Below are positions 1 through 12,270 of a DNA stretch of 64,000 nucleotides, piece by piece (the stretch's first letter is position 1; every line of letters begins with the position of its first letter). The DNA lies in the NCBI RefSeq assembly GCF_001894865.1, contig NZ_BCXA01000003.1, positions 238,473 to 302,472 on the forward strand, in the 5' to 3' direction. A program made the position numbers and the translations under genes. The stretch comes from Rhodococcus maanshanensis NBRC 100610. Lineage in GTDB: Bacteria; Actinomycetota; Actinomycetes; Mycobacteriales; Mycobacteriaceae. The notes beneath the pieces are model-generated. The model worked only from the letters and a program-made list of their open reading frames with translations. It made no database searches and was not told the DNA's origin.

Positions 1-95
1 ACGAACGGCTTTCCCCGTAGCCACAGGCTGAACCTCCGCATGTTCACAGCCTAGGAGTTGCGGGCCGCGCCGGGTCCTGTGATTGGGTCTGAGCC

Positions 96-863
96 ATGGC
101 ATGGTTCGACTGGGGCGTGTTGATGGTCGCGGCAACCGCGGCCGGCTGGGTCGACGCGGTGGTCGGCGGGGGCGGCCTGATCCTGCTCCCCGCGATCCTC
201 ATCACCATGCCCCAGCTGAGCCCGCAGATGGCGTTGGCGACGAACAAGCTGACGGCCGTGAACGGCACCGCCGCCGCGGTGTTCACCTTCAGCAGGAAGG
301 TCGCCATGCAGTGGCGGCTGATGGTCCCGGCCGCCGTGCTGGCCGCGGTGTTCGCCGGGCTGGGGGCGGCCGCCGTGTCGCTGATCGACAAGGCGCTGTT
401 CATCCCGATCATCATGGTGCTGCTCGTCGCTGTCGCGGTGTTCGTCACGATGCGCCCCACGCTGGGCACCACCCTCATCCATCACCAGCCCAGCCGGCTG
501 CGGGTGTGGACCACGGTGCTCGTCGCGGGCGGCGTGATCGGGTTCTACGACGGACTGTTCGGCCCGGGTACCGGCACCTTCCTGATCATCACGTTCGCGG
601 TGATGCTGGGGACGGAGTTCGTGCGCAGCGCCGCGATGGCCAAGGTGATCAATCTCGGTTCCAATATCGGCGCCCTCGCCTTCTTCGCGGCGAGCGGGAA
701 CGTGTGGTGGACCCTTGGCCTCGCGATGGCGGCGTGCAACGTGGTCGGTGCGGTGCTCGGCGCACGGATGGCACTTGCCAAGGGCGCGGGTTTCATTCGG
801 ATCGTGCTCCTTGTGGTGGTCGTGGTGATGGTGATCCGGTTGGGCTGGCAGCAGTTCGCCTGA
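96..863 (+). CDS. TSUP (TauE/SafE) family membrane transporter
   Basis: The 255-residue protein is almost wholly hydrophobic, with about eight predicted membrane helices. It has the family's internal pseudo-repeat: the N-terminal half carries DAVVGGGGLILLPAIL and the second half FGPGTGTFLIITF after a short basic loop (QPSRLRVW). TSUP proteins export or import small sulfonates, sulfite or other organic anions across the cytoplasmic membrane. The substrate here cannot be read from sequence. The ATG start lies just upstream of the first helix. The TldD gene begins 30 bp downstream on the same strand, so co-transcription is possible. The 95 bases before the gene show no other recognisable feature. 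Confidence 0.85.
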   Translation: MAWFDWGVLMVAATAAGWVDAVVGGGGLILLPAILITMPQLSPQMALATNKLTAVNGTAAAVFTFSRKVAMQWRLMVPAAVLAAVFAGLGAAAVSLIDKALFIPIIMVLLVAVAVFVTMRPTLGTTLIHHQPSRLRVWTTVLVAGGVIGFYDGLFGPGTGTFLIITFAVMLGTEFVRSAAMAKVINLGSNIGALAFFAASGNVWWTLGLAMAACNVVGAVLGARMALAKGAGFIRIVLLVVVVVMVIRLGWQQFA

Positions 864-893
864 TCCGGTGCGGACATCGGTAGCGTGTGACCC

Positions 894-2423
894 GTGACCG
901 CCACTCGCGACGTCGACCCCGACTTTCTCGCCCTGCCGCTGCGCGCCCTCGCGGACGCCGCGCTGTCCACGGCCAGGGCCGCGGGCGCCACCCACGCCGA
1001 CCTGCGGGTGCACCGCCTGCTGACCCAGTCGATCCGACTACGGGACGGCGCCGTGCAGTCCGCGGTCGACGGCGCGGAGCTCGGCGTGGCGGTGCGCGTC
1101 GTGGTCGACGGGACCTGGGGGTTCGCCTCGCATGCGGAGCTGACCCCCGACGCCGCGGCCCGCACCGCCGCGCAGGCGGTCGAGGTGGCCAGGGCGCTGC
1201 GGGAGCTGAACCGGGAGCGGGTGGAGTTGGCCCCGGAGCCCGTGTACCCGGATGCGGTCTGGGTTTCCGGCTACGAGGTCGACCCGTTCGAGGTCCCGAC
1301 GGCCGAGAAGATCGAGCTGCTCACCGATTACTCGTCCCGGCTCTCGTCCGCCGACGGAGTCGACCACGTCACGGCGAGCGTGATGCAGGTCAAGGAACAG
1401 ACCTTCTACGCGGACCTGGCGGGGTCGAGCATCACCCAGCAGCGGGTCCGTCTGCATCCGCAATTGGAGGCGACCGCCGTCGACCAGTCGGCCGGCAGCT
1501 TCGAGACCATGCGCACCCTCGCACCCCCGGTCGGGCGCGGGTGGGAGTACCTGGGCGACGTGGTCGGCCCTGCTTCCTGGGACTGGGCAACGGAACTCGC
1601 GCGGATCCCGGAATGGCTGGCCGAGAAGGTCAAGGCCCCGTCGGTGACGGCGGGCCCGACGGACCTGGTCATCGACCCGACCAACCTGTGGCTGACCATT
1701 CACGAATCCATTGGCCACGCAACCGAGTACGACCGCGCCATCGGCTATGAGGCGGCCTATGCCGGTACCTCGTTCGCGACCCCGGACCAGCTCGGCACGC
1801 TGCGATACGGGACCGAGATCATGCATGTGACCGCCGACCGGACCGAGGACCATGGGCTCGCCAGCATCGGGTACGACGACGACGGCGTCGGTTCGCAGCG
1901 CTGGGACCTGGTGCGCGGCGGCACTCTTGTCGGCTACCAGCTCGACCGGGTGTTCGCCCCGCGCCTCGGCCTGGAGCGTTCCAACGGATGCTCCTATGCG
2001 GACTCCCCCCACCACGTTCCGATCCAGCGGATGGCGAACGTGTCACTGCAGCCGGACCCCGAGCACGACACCTCCACCGAGGAACTGATAAGCCGGGTCG
2101 AGGACGGGATCTACGTGGTCGGCGACAAGAGTTGGTCGATAGACATGCAGCGGTACAACTTCCAGTTCACCGGTCAGAGGTTCTTCCGGATCCGGAACGG
2201 CGTCCTCGCCGGACAGCTCCGGGATGTGGCGTACCAGGCCACCACGACCGACTTCTGGGGTTCGATGGAGGCCCTCGGTGGCGCCTCCACCTGGCAGCTG
2301 GGGGGCGCATTCAACTGCGGCAAGGCCCAACCGGGTCAGGTGGCGGCCGTCAGCCACGGTTGTCCCTCCGCGCTCTTTCGCGGGGTGAACGTGCTCAACA
2401 CGCAGGTGGAGGGTGGGCGATGA
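894..2423 (+). CDS. tldD: TldD family metalloprotease (TldD/TldE heterodimer, active subunit)
   Basis: A 509-residue cytosolic protein of the PmbA/TldD peptidase U62 family. The zinc-binding HExxxH motif of the catalytic subunit is visible as HESIGHATE at about residue 270, followed by the usual Gly/Ala-rich stretch. In E. coli TldD and TldE form a heterodimer that degrades unfolded peptides and trims modified peptides such as microcin B17 and CcdA. The GTG start at 894 gives the standard family length. The stop overlaps the next gene's start in an ATGA arrangement, so the two subunits are translationally coupled. I infer a housekeeping proteolytic role, since no peptide-modification genes lie nearby. 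Confidence 0.9.
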   Translation: MTATRDVDPDFLALPLRALADAALSTARAAGATHADLRVHRLLTQSIRLRDGAVQSAVDGAELGVAVRVVVDGTWGFASHAELTPDAAARTAAQAVEVARALRELNRERVELAPEPVYPDAVWVSGYEVDPFEVPTAEKIELLTDYSSRLSSADGVDHVTASVMQVKEQTFYADLAGSSITQQRVRLHPQLEATAVDQSAGSFETMRTLAPPVGRGWEYLGDVVGPASWDWATELARIPEWLAEKVKAPSVTAGPTDLVIDPTNLWLTIHESIGHATEYDRAIGYEAAYAGTSFATPDQLGTLRYGTEIMHVTADRTEDHGLASIGYDDDGVGSQRWDLVRGGTLVGYQLDRVFAPRLGLERSNGCSYADSPHHVPIQRMANVSLQPDPEHDTSTEELISRVEDGIYVVGDKSWSIDMQRYNFQFTGQRFFRIRNGVLAGQLRDVAYQATTTDFWGSMEALGGASTWQLGGAFNCGKAQPGQVAAVSHGCPSALFRGVNVLNTQVEGGR

Positions 2424-3784
2424 TCCAGGCGCAGGAGTTGATCGAGCGGGCCCTCGCGCTGCGCACGGTGGACGAGTCGATGGTGCTGGTCACCGATGCC
2501 AGCGAGGCCTCGCTGCGTTGGGCTGGCAATTCCATGACCACGAACGGCGTGTCGACCTCGCGGAACTGGACCGTCATCTCGATCGTCCGCGACGCCGAAG
2601 GTGCGCATGTGGGCACGGTGAGCTCCAGCACCGTTGACCCACAGCAGATCCCGGACGTCGTGCGGGCAAGCGAGGAGGCAGCGCGGACCGCCCCGCCCGC
2701 CGAGGACGCGATGGACCTCATCCCGGGTTCGGACGTCACCGATCCCGGCTGGTCAGAGGCGGCGGCGTCCACCGGTATCGATGTGTTCGGCCGATTGGCG
2801 GGTGACCTCGCCGACGGGTTCGACGGCGCCGACCGGCTGTACGGGTTTGCGCACCATCAACTCCACAGCACCTGGCTGGGCACCTCCACGGGGGTGCGCA
2901 GGCGTTTCACCCAGCCGACCGGCTCGGTGGAGATCAACGGCAAGCGCGGTGACGCCAGCGCATGGGTGGGTGCCGGCACCGCCGACTTCACGGACGTCTC
3001 GGTGCCGAGCCTGCTCGCGCAGCTGGCAACCAGGCTGGACTGGGCGAAGCGCACCGTCGACCTGCCCGCGGGCCGCTACGAGACCTTGCTGCCACCGTCC
3101 GCGGTGGCCGACCTGATGATCTACCTGATGTGGACGATGGAAGGCCGCGGCGCGGAAGAGGGGCACACCGCGCTGTCGAAGGCAGGCGGCACCCGGGTCG
3201 GTGAGCGGCTCACCGACTTCCCGCTGACCCTGCGCTCGGACCCCATGGCGCCCGGACTCGAGTACACGCCCTTCGTGGCGACCACGACCTCGAGCGACTC
3301 ACTCTCCCTCTTCGACAACGGCATGGGCGTGGATCGGGTCGACTGGGTCCGCGACGGAACCGTCAACGCACTCGCCTACCCCCGCCATGCCGCGCGGGAG
3401 TTCGGCGCCTCGGTGGCCGTGCCCGGCGACAACCTGTTGCTCACCGGTGCCGGTGCGGCGACCATCGACGATATGGTCGCCCGGACCGAGCGCGGGCTGC
3501 TGCTGACCACGCTCTGGTACATCCGTGAGGTCGATCCGGCCACGTTGCTGCTGACCGGCCTCACCAGGGACGGGGTGTACCTGGTCGAGGACGGGGAGGT
3601 CGCCGGCGCCGTCAACAACTTCCGTTTCAACGAGAGCCCGCTCGACCTGCTGCGGCGGGTCTCCGAGGTGGGGGCAACCGAGACCACGCTCCCGCGTGAG
3701 TGGAAGGACTGGTTCACCCGCACCGCAATGCCACCGCTGCGGATCCCGGACTTCCACATGTCGTCCGTGAGCCAGGCGCAGTGA
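2420..3784 (+). CDS. pmbA: TldE/PmbA family subunit
   Basis: A 454-residue partner of the preceding TldD. I chose the ATG at 2420 because it overlaps the TldD stop (ATGA) and gives MIQAQELIERAL, the usual TldE N-terminus. The reading frame stays open far upstream, but that part only shadows tldD. The protein lacks the HExxxH motif, as expected of the non-catalytic TldE subunit, and ends in the conserved C-terminal region (PPLRIPDFHMSSVSQAQ). Tight coupling to tldD supports a 1:1 complex. The next gene overlaps the stop codon by one base. Confidence 0.88.
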   Translation: MIQAQELIERALALRTVDESMVLVTDASEASLRWAGNSMTTNGVSTSRNWTVISIVRDAEGAHVGTVSSSTVDPQQIPDVVRASEEAARTAPPAEDAMDLIPGSDVTDPGWSEAAASTGIDVFGRLAGDLADGFDGADRLYGFAHHQLHSTWLGTSTGVRRRFTQPTGSVEINGKRGDASAWVGAGTADFTDVSVPSLLAQLATRLDWAKRTVDLPAGRYETLLPPSAVADLMIYLMWTMEGRGAEEGHTALSKAGGTRVGERLTDFPLTLRSDPMAPGLEYTPFVATTTSSDSLSLFDNGMGVDRVDWVRDGTVNALAYPRHAAREFGASVAVPGDNLLLTGAGAATIDDMVARTERGLLLTTLWYIREVDPATLLLTGLTRDGVYLVEDGEVAGAVNNFRFNESPLDLLRRVSEVGATETTLPREWKDWFTRTAMPPLRIPDFHMSSVSQAQ

Positions 3785-4158
3785 TGACCCGCTGCCCCTG
3801 CCTGAGCGGTGAGGCCTACGAGCGGTGCTGCGGGCGGTTCCACTCCCGTGCCGCGGAGGCCGCGACCGCGGAGCAGCTGATGCGGTCCAGGTACAGCGCG
3901 TTCGCGGTCGGCGACGCCGACTACCTTCTGCGGACCTGGCACCCGAGTACCCGACCGGCCCGGCTGACGCTCGACCCCGATCAGCGCTGGACACGGCTCG
4001 ACATTCTCGGTCACACGGGCGGAGGTCTGTTCGAGAACGAGGGCACGGTCGAGTTCGAGGCGCACTACGTGCACTCCGGACAGCGGGATTCGCTGCGCGA
4101 GCACAGCCGATTCGTGCGTGAGGACGGCCGCTGGCTGTACCTGGACGCCCTCGACTGA
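3784..4158 (+). CDS. YchJ-family SEC-C motif protein (UPF0225)
   Basis: A 124-residue protein that opens with the Cys-rich SEC-C signature CPCLSGEAYERCCGRFH, a small zinc-binding motif, followed by the YchJ core (AEQLMRSRYSAFAVGDADYLLRTWH) with an NTF2-like fold. ATG 3784 is preferred over upstream in-frame starts because it overlaps the tldE stop (TGATG) and places the Cys motif at the N-terminus, as in homologues. The biochemical role of the family is unknown. The association with tldD/tldE suggests an operon, but the sequence gives no direct functional link. Confidence 0.85.
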   Translation: MTRCPCLSGEAYERCCGRFHSRAAEAATAEQLMRSRYSAFAVGDADYLLRTWHPSTRPARLTLDPDQRWTRLDILGHTGGGLFENEGTVEFEAHYVHSGQRDSLREHSRFVREDGRWLYLDALD

Positions 4159-4255
4159 GGGTGGCCGCGGGGATTCGCCCGCGCGCCATCGATGGCGTCG
4201 AGGAGTAACGTCCGGCACAGGCGGGAAACCGCGGTGCTCGCCTGAGGCGGCGACG

Positions 4256-5713
4256 GTGGACTGGTTCAACGCGGACGGCTATTGGCTCGGGCGGCTGCTC
4301 TTCACGGAAGGCCTCGCCGCCATCTACCTGACTGCGTTTCTGGTGGCAGTCAACCAGTTCCGGGCTCTGATCGGCAGCAATGGGATGCTCCCGATCCCCG
4401 ACTACCTGGCCGCGGCGTCGTTCCGGCGTTCGCCGAGCCTGTTCCACCTGCACTACTCCGACCGGTTCTTCGCCGCCGTGGCGTGGACCGGGGCCGGCCT
4501 GGCGGCCCTCACCGTGCTCGGCGTCACCGCCCGGCTGCCGCTGCCGGCGACCATGCTGGTCTGGTTCGCGATGTGGCTGTTCTACCTGTCGATCGTCAAC
4601 GTCGGCCAGGTCTGGTACGGGTTCGGCTGGGAGTCTCTGCTGCTCGAGGTCGGGTTCCTCGCGGTCTTTCTCGGCAATGCCGACACCGCGCCACCGGTGG
4701 CGGTTCTGCTGCTGCTGCGATGGTTGCTGTTCCGGCTCGAATTCGGCGCCGGGATGATCAAGATCCGCGGGGACTCCTGCTGGCGAGATCTGACCTGCCT
4801 GTACTACCACCACGAGACCCAGCCGATGCCAGGACCGCTGAGCTGGTACTTCCACGGGCTCCCCCGGCCGCTGCACCGGGCGGAGGTTGCAGGCAATCAC
4901 CTGGCGCAGCTGGTGATGCCCTTCGGTCTGTTCGCCCCGCAGCCGGTCGCCGCGATCGCGGCGGGGGTGATGATCGTGACGCAGCTGTGGCTGGTCGCCA
5001 GCGGCAACTTCGCGTGGCTGAACTGGCTCGCGCTGGTGCTGGCGGTGTCGGTGTTGCCGGACAGCGTGCTCGGCGCGGTCCTGCCCATCGGCCCACCGGC
5101 CGAGTCCGGGCCCACCCCGCCCGCATTCGTGGCCGTGGTGATCGCGGTGACCGCCCTCGTCCTCGTGCTCAGCTACTGGCCTGCCCGCAACCTGGCCTCG
5201 CACAGCCAGCTGATGAATGCCTCGTTCAACTCCTGGCACCTGGTCAACACGTATGGCGCCTTCGGCCACGTCACCAGGATCCGGTACGAGGTGGTCGTGG
5301 AGGGCACCGAGGCGACGCGCATCACGCCGGACGCGGTGTGGCGGGAATACGAGTTCAAGGGCAAGCCGGGCGACATCAGGCGGCGGCCCCGCCAGTTCGC
5401 TCCGTATCACCTACGCCTCGACTGGCTGATGTGGTTCGCCGCGATCTCGCCCGGCTACGCCAGGGGGTGGTTCGTCGCGTTCGCCGAGAAGCTGCTCCAG
5501 AACGACGCCGCGACGCTGGCGCTGCTCCGGCACAATCCGTTCGCGCAGTCGCCGCCCACCTTTGTGCGGGCCCGCTTGTTCCGCTACCGGTTCAGCACCC
5601 GACAGGAGCACCACGACAGTGGCGTGTGGTGGCACCGGACCCCGGTCTCGGACTATCTGCCTCCCATCCGGCTCGCGGTGAGGCCTGCAGGTGGCGGAGC
5701 GAACGAGGGATGA
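4256..5713 (+). CDS. Lipase maturation factor (LMF) family membrane protein
   Basis: About 485 residues from the GTG at 4256, which gives VDWFNADGYWLGRLLFTEG, the typical LMF start. The N-terminal two thirds hold several membrane helices with the family hallmarks RLEFGAGMIKIRGD and CLYYHHETQPMPGPLSWYFH. The C-terminal soluble part has the LMF motifs NSWHLVNTYGAFGHVTRIRYE and EYEFKGKPGD. Vertebrate LMF1 helps dimeric lipases fold in the ER. Bacterial members are uncharacterised and probably act on exported or membrane lipases or lipids. The upstream reading frame (from 4118) overlaps the YchJ gene and is not supported by homology. Confidence 0.85.
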   Translation: MDWFNADGYWLGRLLFTEGLAAIYLTAFLVAVNQFRALIGSNGMLPIPDYLAAASFRRSPSLFHLHYSDRFFAAVAWTGAGLAALTVLGVTARLPLPATMLVWFAMWLFYLSIVNVGQVWYGFGWESLLLEVGFLAVFLGNADTAPPVAVLLLLRWLLFRLEFGAGMIKIRGDSCWRDLTCLYYHHETQPMPGPLSWYFHGLPRPLHRAEVAGNHLAQLVMPFGLFAPQPVAAIAAGVMIVTQLWLVASGNFAWLNWLALVLAVSVLPDSVLGAVLPIGPPAESGPTPPAFVAVVIAVTALVLVLSYWPARNLASHSQLMNASFNSWHLVNTYGAFGHVTRIRYEVVVEGTEATRITPDAVWREYEFKGKPGDIRRRPRQFAPYHLRLDWLMWFAAISPGYARGWFVAFAEKLLQNDAATLALLRHNPFAQSPPTFVRARLFRYRFSTRQEHHDSGVWWHRTPVSDYLPPIRLAVRPAGGGANEG

Positions 5714-5740
5714 ACCGGTCCGCTCGGTACCCTGGACGTC

Positions 5741-6127
5741 ATGTCGAGCGGGGAAGCCACCAGCGTGCGGGTGGACAGCTGGGCGTGGTCCGTGCGCCTG
5801 TTCAAGACCCGCTCCGCGGCGGCCGCCGCGTGCCGCGCAGGCCACGTGCGAGTGAACGGGGTGTCGGCCAAACCTGCGCAGCCGGTGCAGGTGGATGACG
5901 AGGTGCGGGTGCGTGTCGCCGGCACCGAACGGATAGTCGTGGTGGCAAGGATCATCCGCAAGCGGGTCGGGGCTCCCGAGGCCGCGCTGTGCGTGATCGA
6001 CAGAACACCTCCTCCGCCGCCGCGCGAGGCACTGATCGCCCTGCCCCGTCGGGATCGCGGATCCGGGCGACCCACGAAACATGAACGGCGCGAGCTGAAT
6101 AGGCTGCGCGGCTTCAACGACGACTGA
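5741..6127 (+). CDS. S4-domain RNA-binding protein (Hsp15-like)
   Basis: A 128-residue basic protein. The S4 RNA-binding fold spans about residues 10-70 (VDSWAWSVRLFKTRSAAAAA, then CRAGHVRVNGVSAKPAQPVQ), followed by an arginine/lysine-rich tail (RPTKHERRELNRLRGF) as in Hsp15/HslR. Hsp15 binds stalled 50S subunits that carry tRNA. Actinobacterial homologues are presumed to act likewise on ribosomes or rRNA. The gene stands 27 bp after the LMF gene on the same strand and is probably co-transcribed with it. Confidence 0.88.
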   Translation: MSSGEATSVRVDSWAWSVRLFKTRSAAAAACRAGHVRVNGVSAKPAQPVQVDDEVRVRVAGTERIVVVARIIRKRVGAPEAALCVIDRTPPPPPREALIALPRRDRGSGRPTKHERRELNRLRGFNDD

Positions 6128-6248
6128 CTTTCAGGCGCCCGCGGAATCATCTCACTCATTCTCCGTATGCGGTGCGAAATCTCGTGCCATAGTTCCCCGA
6201 AATCCGGCGGCGCCCGCCCCGGATTCGGAGCGAGTCTGTGAGGTTGGG

Positions 6249-7172
6249 TTGATTGTGAGTCGGGTAGCGCTGCGCGGTGCGGAGCGGGTTCAGCGGTCGA
6301 TGGGCATTGCGACCGCGGTCGGGATTGCCGTCGCATCGGCGCTCGCGATGGGACCGGGCACAGCAGCGGCGGACGAAGTGGCCGCGGACGGAGTGGTCAC
6401 GGGAGTGTCGTGTTCCACCACGGACGGTCATTCGACATGCCGGTATGACAGCGGCTTCGGCGGCGAACAGGAGTACGTCCTCGTCGTACCCGGCGGGGTG
6501 CAGACAGTGACGGTGACCGCGCTCGGAGGAACCGGGGGTGGAATGCAGGGTGGCCGCGGCGGATTGGTCGTGACCGAGATCCCCGTCACGCCCGGCCAGG
6601 AGCTGTACATCGTGGTCGACAGTGGTAGGGGCGGCGGCCTCGCCTCGGGTGGTGGGTTCTCCTCCATCGCAACCCAATCGATCAAGAACGACCGCCAGGC
6701 TGCCCTGCTCTCACGGGTGGTCGTCGCGCCGGGCGGCGGAGCAGGCGGCCTCGCGGGGGCCGGCGGCGATGCCGGGACCTCGGCACCCGGCCCCGGCGGC
6801 GGACAGGCGGGTACGCAGGTCGCCGGCGGCGTCGCAGGCATCGGGGGCACCGACGGCACCCTTGGAGCAGGCGGGTCCGGTGGTCCGCTGGGAACCGGCG
6901 GTGGCGGCGGATACTTCGGTGGCGGCGGAGGGAACGCCGGTGGTGGCGGTGGGTCCTTCCTGGTTCCCGCAGGCGGCGCCACCGACCTGGCACCCAGAGG
7001 AGCGGGCGCGAGCGTGCAGATCGACATGGACTCGGGATTGGCAGTGTCGGGCAGCTCGGACGGCAACGGCAGCGCAGGAAGCTCGGGCAGCGGCAGCGCG
7101 GGCAGTTCCGGCGGCAGCGGCAGCGCGGGAAGCTCGGGCGGCAACGGCAGCATCGGTGGGCCTGCGTCCTGA
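6249..7172 (+). CDS. Glycine-rich secreted protein (paralogue A)
   Basis: About 307 codons from the TTG at 6249. The GTG at 6255 is equally possible because a GAGG Shine-Dalgarno core lies at 6240-6243. An N-terminal signal peptide (hydrophobic AVGIAVASALAMGPGTAAA, cut near AAA-DE) precedes a domain beginning YVLVVPGGVQTVTVTALGG and a long glycine-rich core (GGGGGYFGGGGGNAGGGGGS). That architecture resembles the glycine-rich domain found in animal ALK/LTK receptors and bacterial surface proteins, which forms polyglycine-II helices. The last ~40 residues are Ser/Gly repeats of the GSAGSSG type. The next gene is a clear paralogue with a similar leader. Function is unknown; a cell-envelope or extracellular role is inferred. 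Confidence 0.75.
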   Translation: MIVSRVALRGAERVQRSMGIATAVGIAVASALAMGPGTAAADEVAADGVVTGVSCSTTDGHSTCRYDSGFGGEQEYVLVVPGGVQTVTVTALGGTGGGMQGGRGGLVVTEIPVTPGQELYIVVDSGRGGGLASGGGFSSIATQSIKNDRQAALLSRVVVAPGGGAGGLAGAGGDAGTSAPGPGGGQAGTQVAGGVAGIGGTDGTLGAGGSGGPLGTGGGGGYFGGGGGNAGGGGGSFLVPAGGATDLAPRGAGASVQIDMDSGLAVSGSSDGNGSAGSSGSGSAGSSGGSGSAGSSGGNGSIGGPAS

Positions 7173-7180
7173 AATGTGAA

Positions 7181-7224
7181 CCCGCGTCGATACAGGTATC
7201 CAAATGTAGCTGTATCGACGCGGG
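7181..7224 (+). terminator. 15-bp perfect inverted repeat between the glycine-rich genes
   Basis: The arms cccgcgtcgatacag (7181-7195) and its exact reverse complement (7210-7224) enclose a 14-base loop, starting 8 bases after the stop of the first glycine-rich gene. There is no U-run, so it may be a non-canonical actinobacterial terminator, an attenuating hairpin or an mRNA-stabilising stem. The second gene's leader starts directly after it. Confidence 0.6.
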
Positions 7225-7293
7225 GAACATGGCATGCTTCCAGCGGCCGGAGGCGTCCGCCCCGGATTGTTTGAGACTCTGCGAGGTTGTTTG

Positions 7294-8136
7294 ATGCAAG
7301 GGCGTACGAGGTCGGCGGGCTCGACACGGATGCGGCGCACCGTGGGATTGGCCGCGACCGTGGGCATGACGGCGGCTGTCGCGGCCGCTGTGACCGGCGG
7401 TTCCGGGGTCGCGTCTGCGGCAAATCAGGTTGCGGGCTGTACCCAGGCCGGGATCATGGTCAACTGCATGCTCAACGTCAAGGGCGAGTTCGCCATCGAC
7501 ATCCCTGGCGGTGTGACCTCGGTCAGCGTGACGGCATTCGGTGAGCGCGGCCAGTCCGGCGTCGGGCCCGGTGGCCTCGGCGGTCTGGTCAAGGCCGACG
7601 TTCCCGTCAAGTCCGGATCGAAGCTCTACATGTTCGTCGGCGAGGGCGGCGGCACCGGCGTCACGCAGGGCGGCGGCTTCTCCGGAGTCGGCACCGAGTC
7701 GATCAAGGCGGACCGCGAGAAGGGCATGAAGTCGCGTCTGCTGGTCGCTCCCGGTGGTGGCGGCGGCAGCCTCGGGGCAGGTGGTGACGCGGGCGCCGAC
7801 GCAGCGGGTGGTGCAGGCGGCAAGGCGGGCACCGCGACTGCGGGCGGCGCGGGCGGCTCCGGCTCCCCGGCAGGCGGTGCGGGTGAGCTCGGTAGGGGTG
7901 GCTCGGGTGCGGGCACCGGTGGTGGCGGCGGCGCCGGCAACTTCGGTGGTGGCGGCGGCGCAGTCGCAGGCGGTGGCGGTGGCGGGTCCTTCCTCGTCCC
8001 CCAGGGCGGGACCAAGCGTCTCGCCGCCGCGGACGACCAGGCGATGGTGCTGATCCAGTTCAACTCGCTGAACCCGATCATCCCGATCCCGGGTCTCCCC
8101 GATCTCAGCCAGCTGAGCTCGTCCTTCGGCAGCTGA
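7294..8136 (+). CDS. Glycine-rich secreted protein (paralogue B)
   Basis: A 280-residue paralogue of the preceding gene. ATG 7294 is chosen because a GAGG ribosome-binding core sits eight bases upstream and an Arg-rich n-region plus signal peptide (LAATVGMTAAVAAAVTGG, cut near ASA-AN) follows. The mature part has two cysteines near its N-terminus (GCTQAGIMVNCML) and the same PGGVTSVSVTAFGERG entry strand. It then has the same IKADREKGMKSRLLVAPGGG block and a glycine core ending in GGGGSFLVPQGG. It lacks the Ser/Gly tail of paralogue A and ends in a hydrophobic proline-containing segment (NPIIPIPGLPDLSQL). Secretion is well supported; function is unknown. Confidence 0.78.
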   Translation: MQGRTRSAGSTRMRRTVGLAATVGMTAAVAAAVTGGSGVASAANQVAGCTQAGIMVNCMLNVKGEFAIDIPGGVTSVSVTAFGERGQSGVGPGGLGGLVKADVPVKSGSKLYMFVGEGGGTGVTQGGGFSGVGTESIKADREKGMKSRLLVAPGGGGGSLGAGGDAGADAAGGAGGKAGTATAGGAGGSGSPAGGAGELGRGGSGAGTGGGGGAGNFGGGGGAVAGGGGGGSFLVPQGGTKRLAAADDQAMVLIQFNSLNPIIPIPGLPDLSQLSSSFGS

Positions 8137-8156
8137 CAGGTCACCAAGGAGTCGAC

Positions 8157-8192
8157 GAGGCCCGCACCGGCAGATCTGCCGGTGCGGGCCTC
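8157..8192. terminator. Bidirectional terminator (18-bp perfect stem)
   Basis: A perfect palindrome with arms gaggcccgcaccggcaga and its complement and essentially no loop. On the plus strand it is followed by TCGTTCTGT. It lies between the convergent glycine-rich gene and the PPOX gene and would serve both. Confidence 0.8.
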
Positions 8193-8211
8193 GTTCTGTA
8201 TCGGCCGGCTG

Positions 8212-8592
8212 TCAGGGTGCGGTGACGGCGACGCCGATCGTGCCCGACTTGCCGCGGCGCAGCAGGCTGCCCTTGATCGTGAGCCAGCCGAGGATCCCGT
8301 ACTTACGGGTGATGACCTCGCGGGCGTGCTCGGTCCCGGCGTCGTCGAGCACCACCGCGGTCGCCTCGATCGCGTCGCCCTTCTGATTCCCACGCACATC
8401 GCAGGCCGCGACCGTCACCCGCGAGTTGCGGCGGATCCGCTTGACCTTCCAGGAGTCGGTGACCGTCCACAACAGCAGGCGGTCGCCGTCGAGCGCCGCC
8501 CACAGTGGGGTCGGGACCGCCGAGCCGTCCTTGCGGAAGGTGGTCAGCAGGACGTACTTGGCGGCACCGATCTCGCTCAGCGTTGGGCTCAT
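8212..8592 (-). CDS. PPOX-class (FMN/F420-binding split-barrel) oxidoreductase
   Basis: A 126-residue split beta-barrel protein beginning MSPTLSEIGAAKYVLLTTF and continuing KDGSAVPTPLWAALDGDRLL, characteristic of the F420-dependent PPOX/FDOR-B group. The position next to cobN matches M. tuberculosis Rv2061c (from memory). Such proteins use F420 or flavin to reduce unsaturated small molecules; the substrate is not evident. It lies 28 bp downstream of cobN on the same strand and could be transcribed with it under the cobalamin riboswitch. Confidence 0.85.
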   Translation of the reverse strand: MSPTLSEIGAAKYVLLTTFRKDGSAVPTPLWAALDGDRLLLWTVTDSWKVKRIRRNSRVTVAACDVRGNQKGDAIEATAVVLDDAGTEHAREVITRKYGILGWLTIKGSLLRRGKSGTIGVAVTAP

Positions 8593-8620
8593 GCCGATCA
8601 GCCTAGGGGCATCGGACCCA

Positions 8621-12226
<3,606 letters not shown>

Positions 12227-12270
12227 GGTGAGGCCTCCTCGGGGTTTCGCGCCCCATCGGTACGGAACGG

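Noticed and set aside
3299..5410. A 703-codon minus-strand frame over tldE and the LMF gene
   Set aside because: Low-complexity Arg/Gly/Pro/His content, no homology, and opposite to well-supported genes.
6880..8000. Repetitive GGC/GGT-rich DNA resembling a repeat array
   Set aside because: The repeats encode glycine in two intact secreted proteins and have no regular spacer structure, so it is not a CRISPR or satellite.
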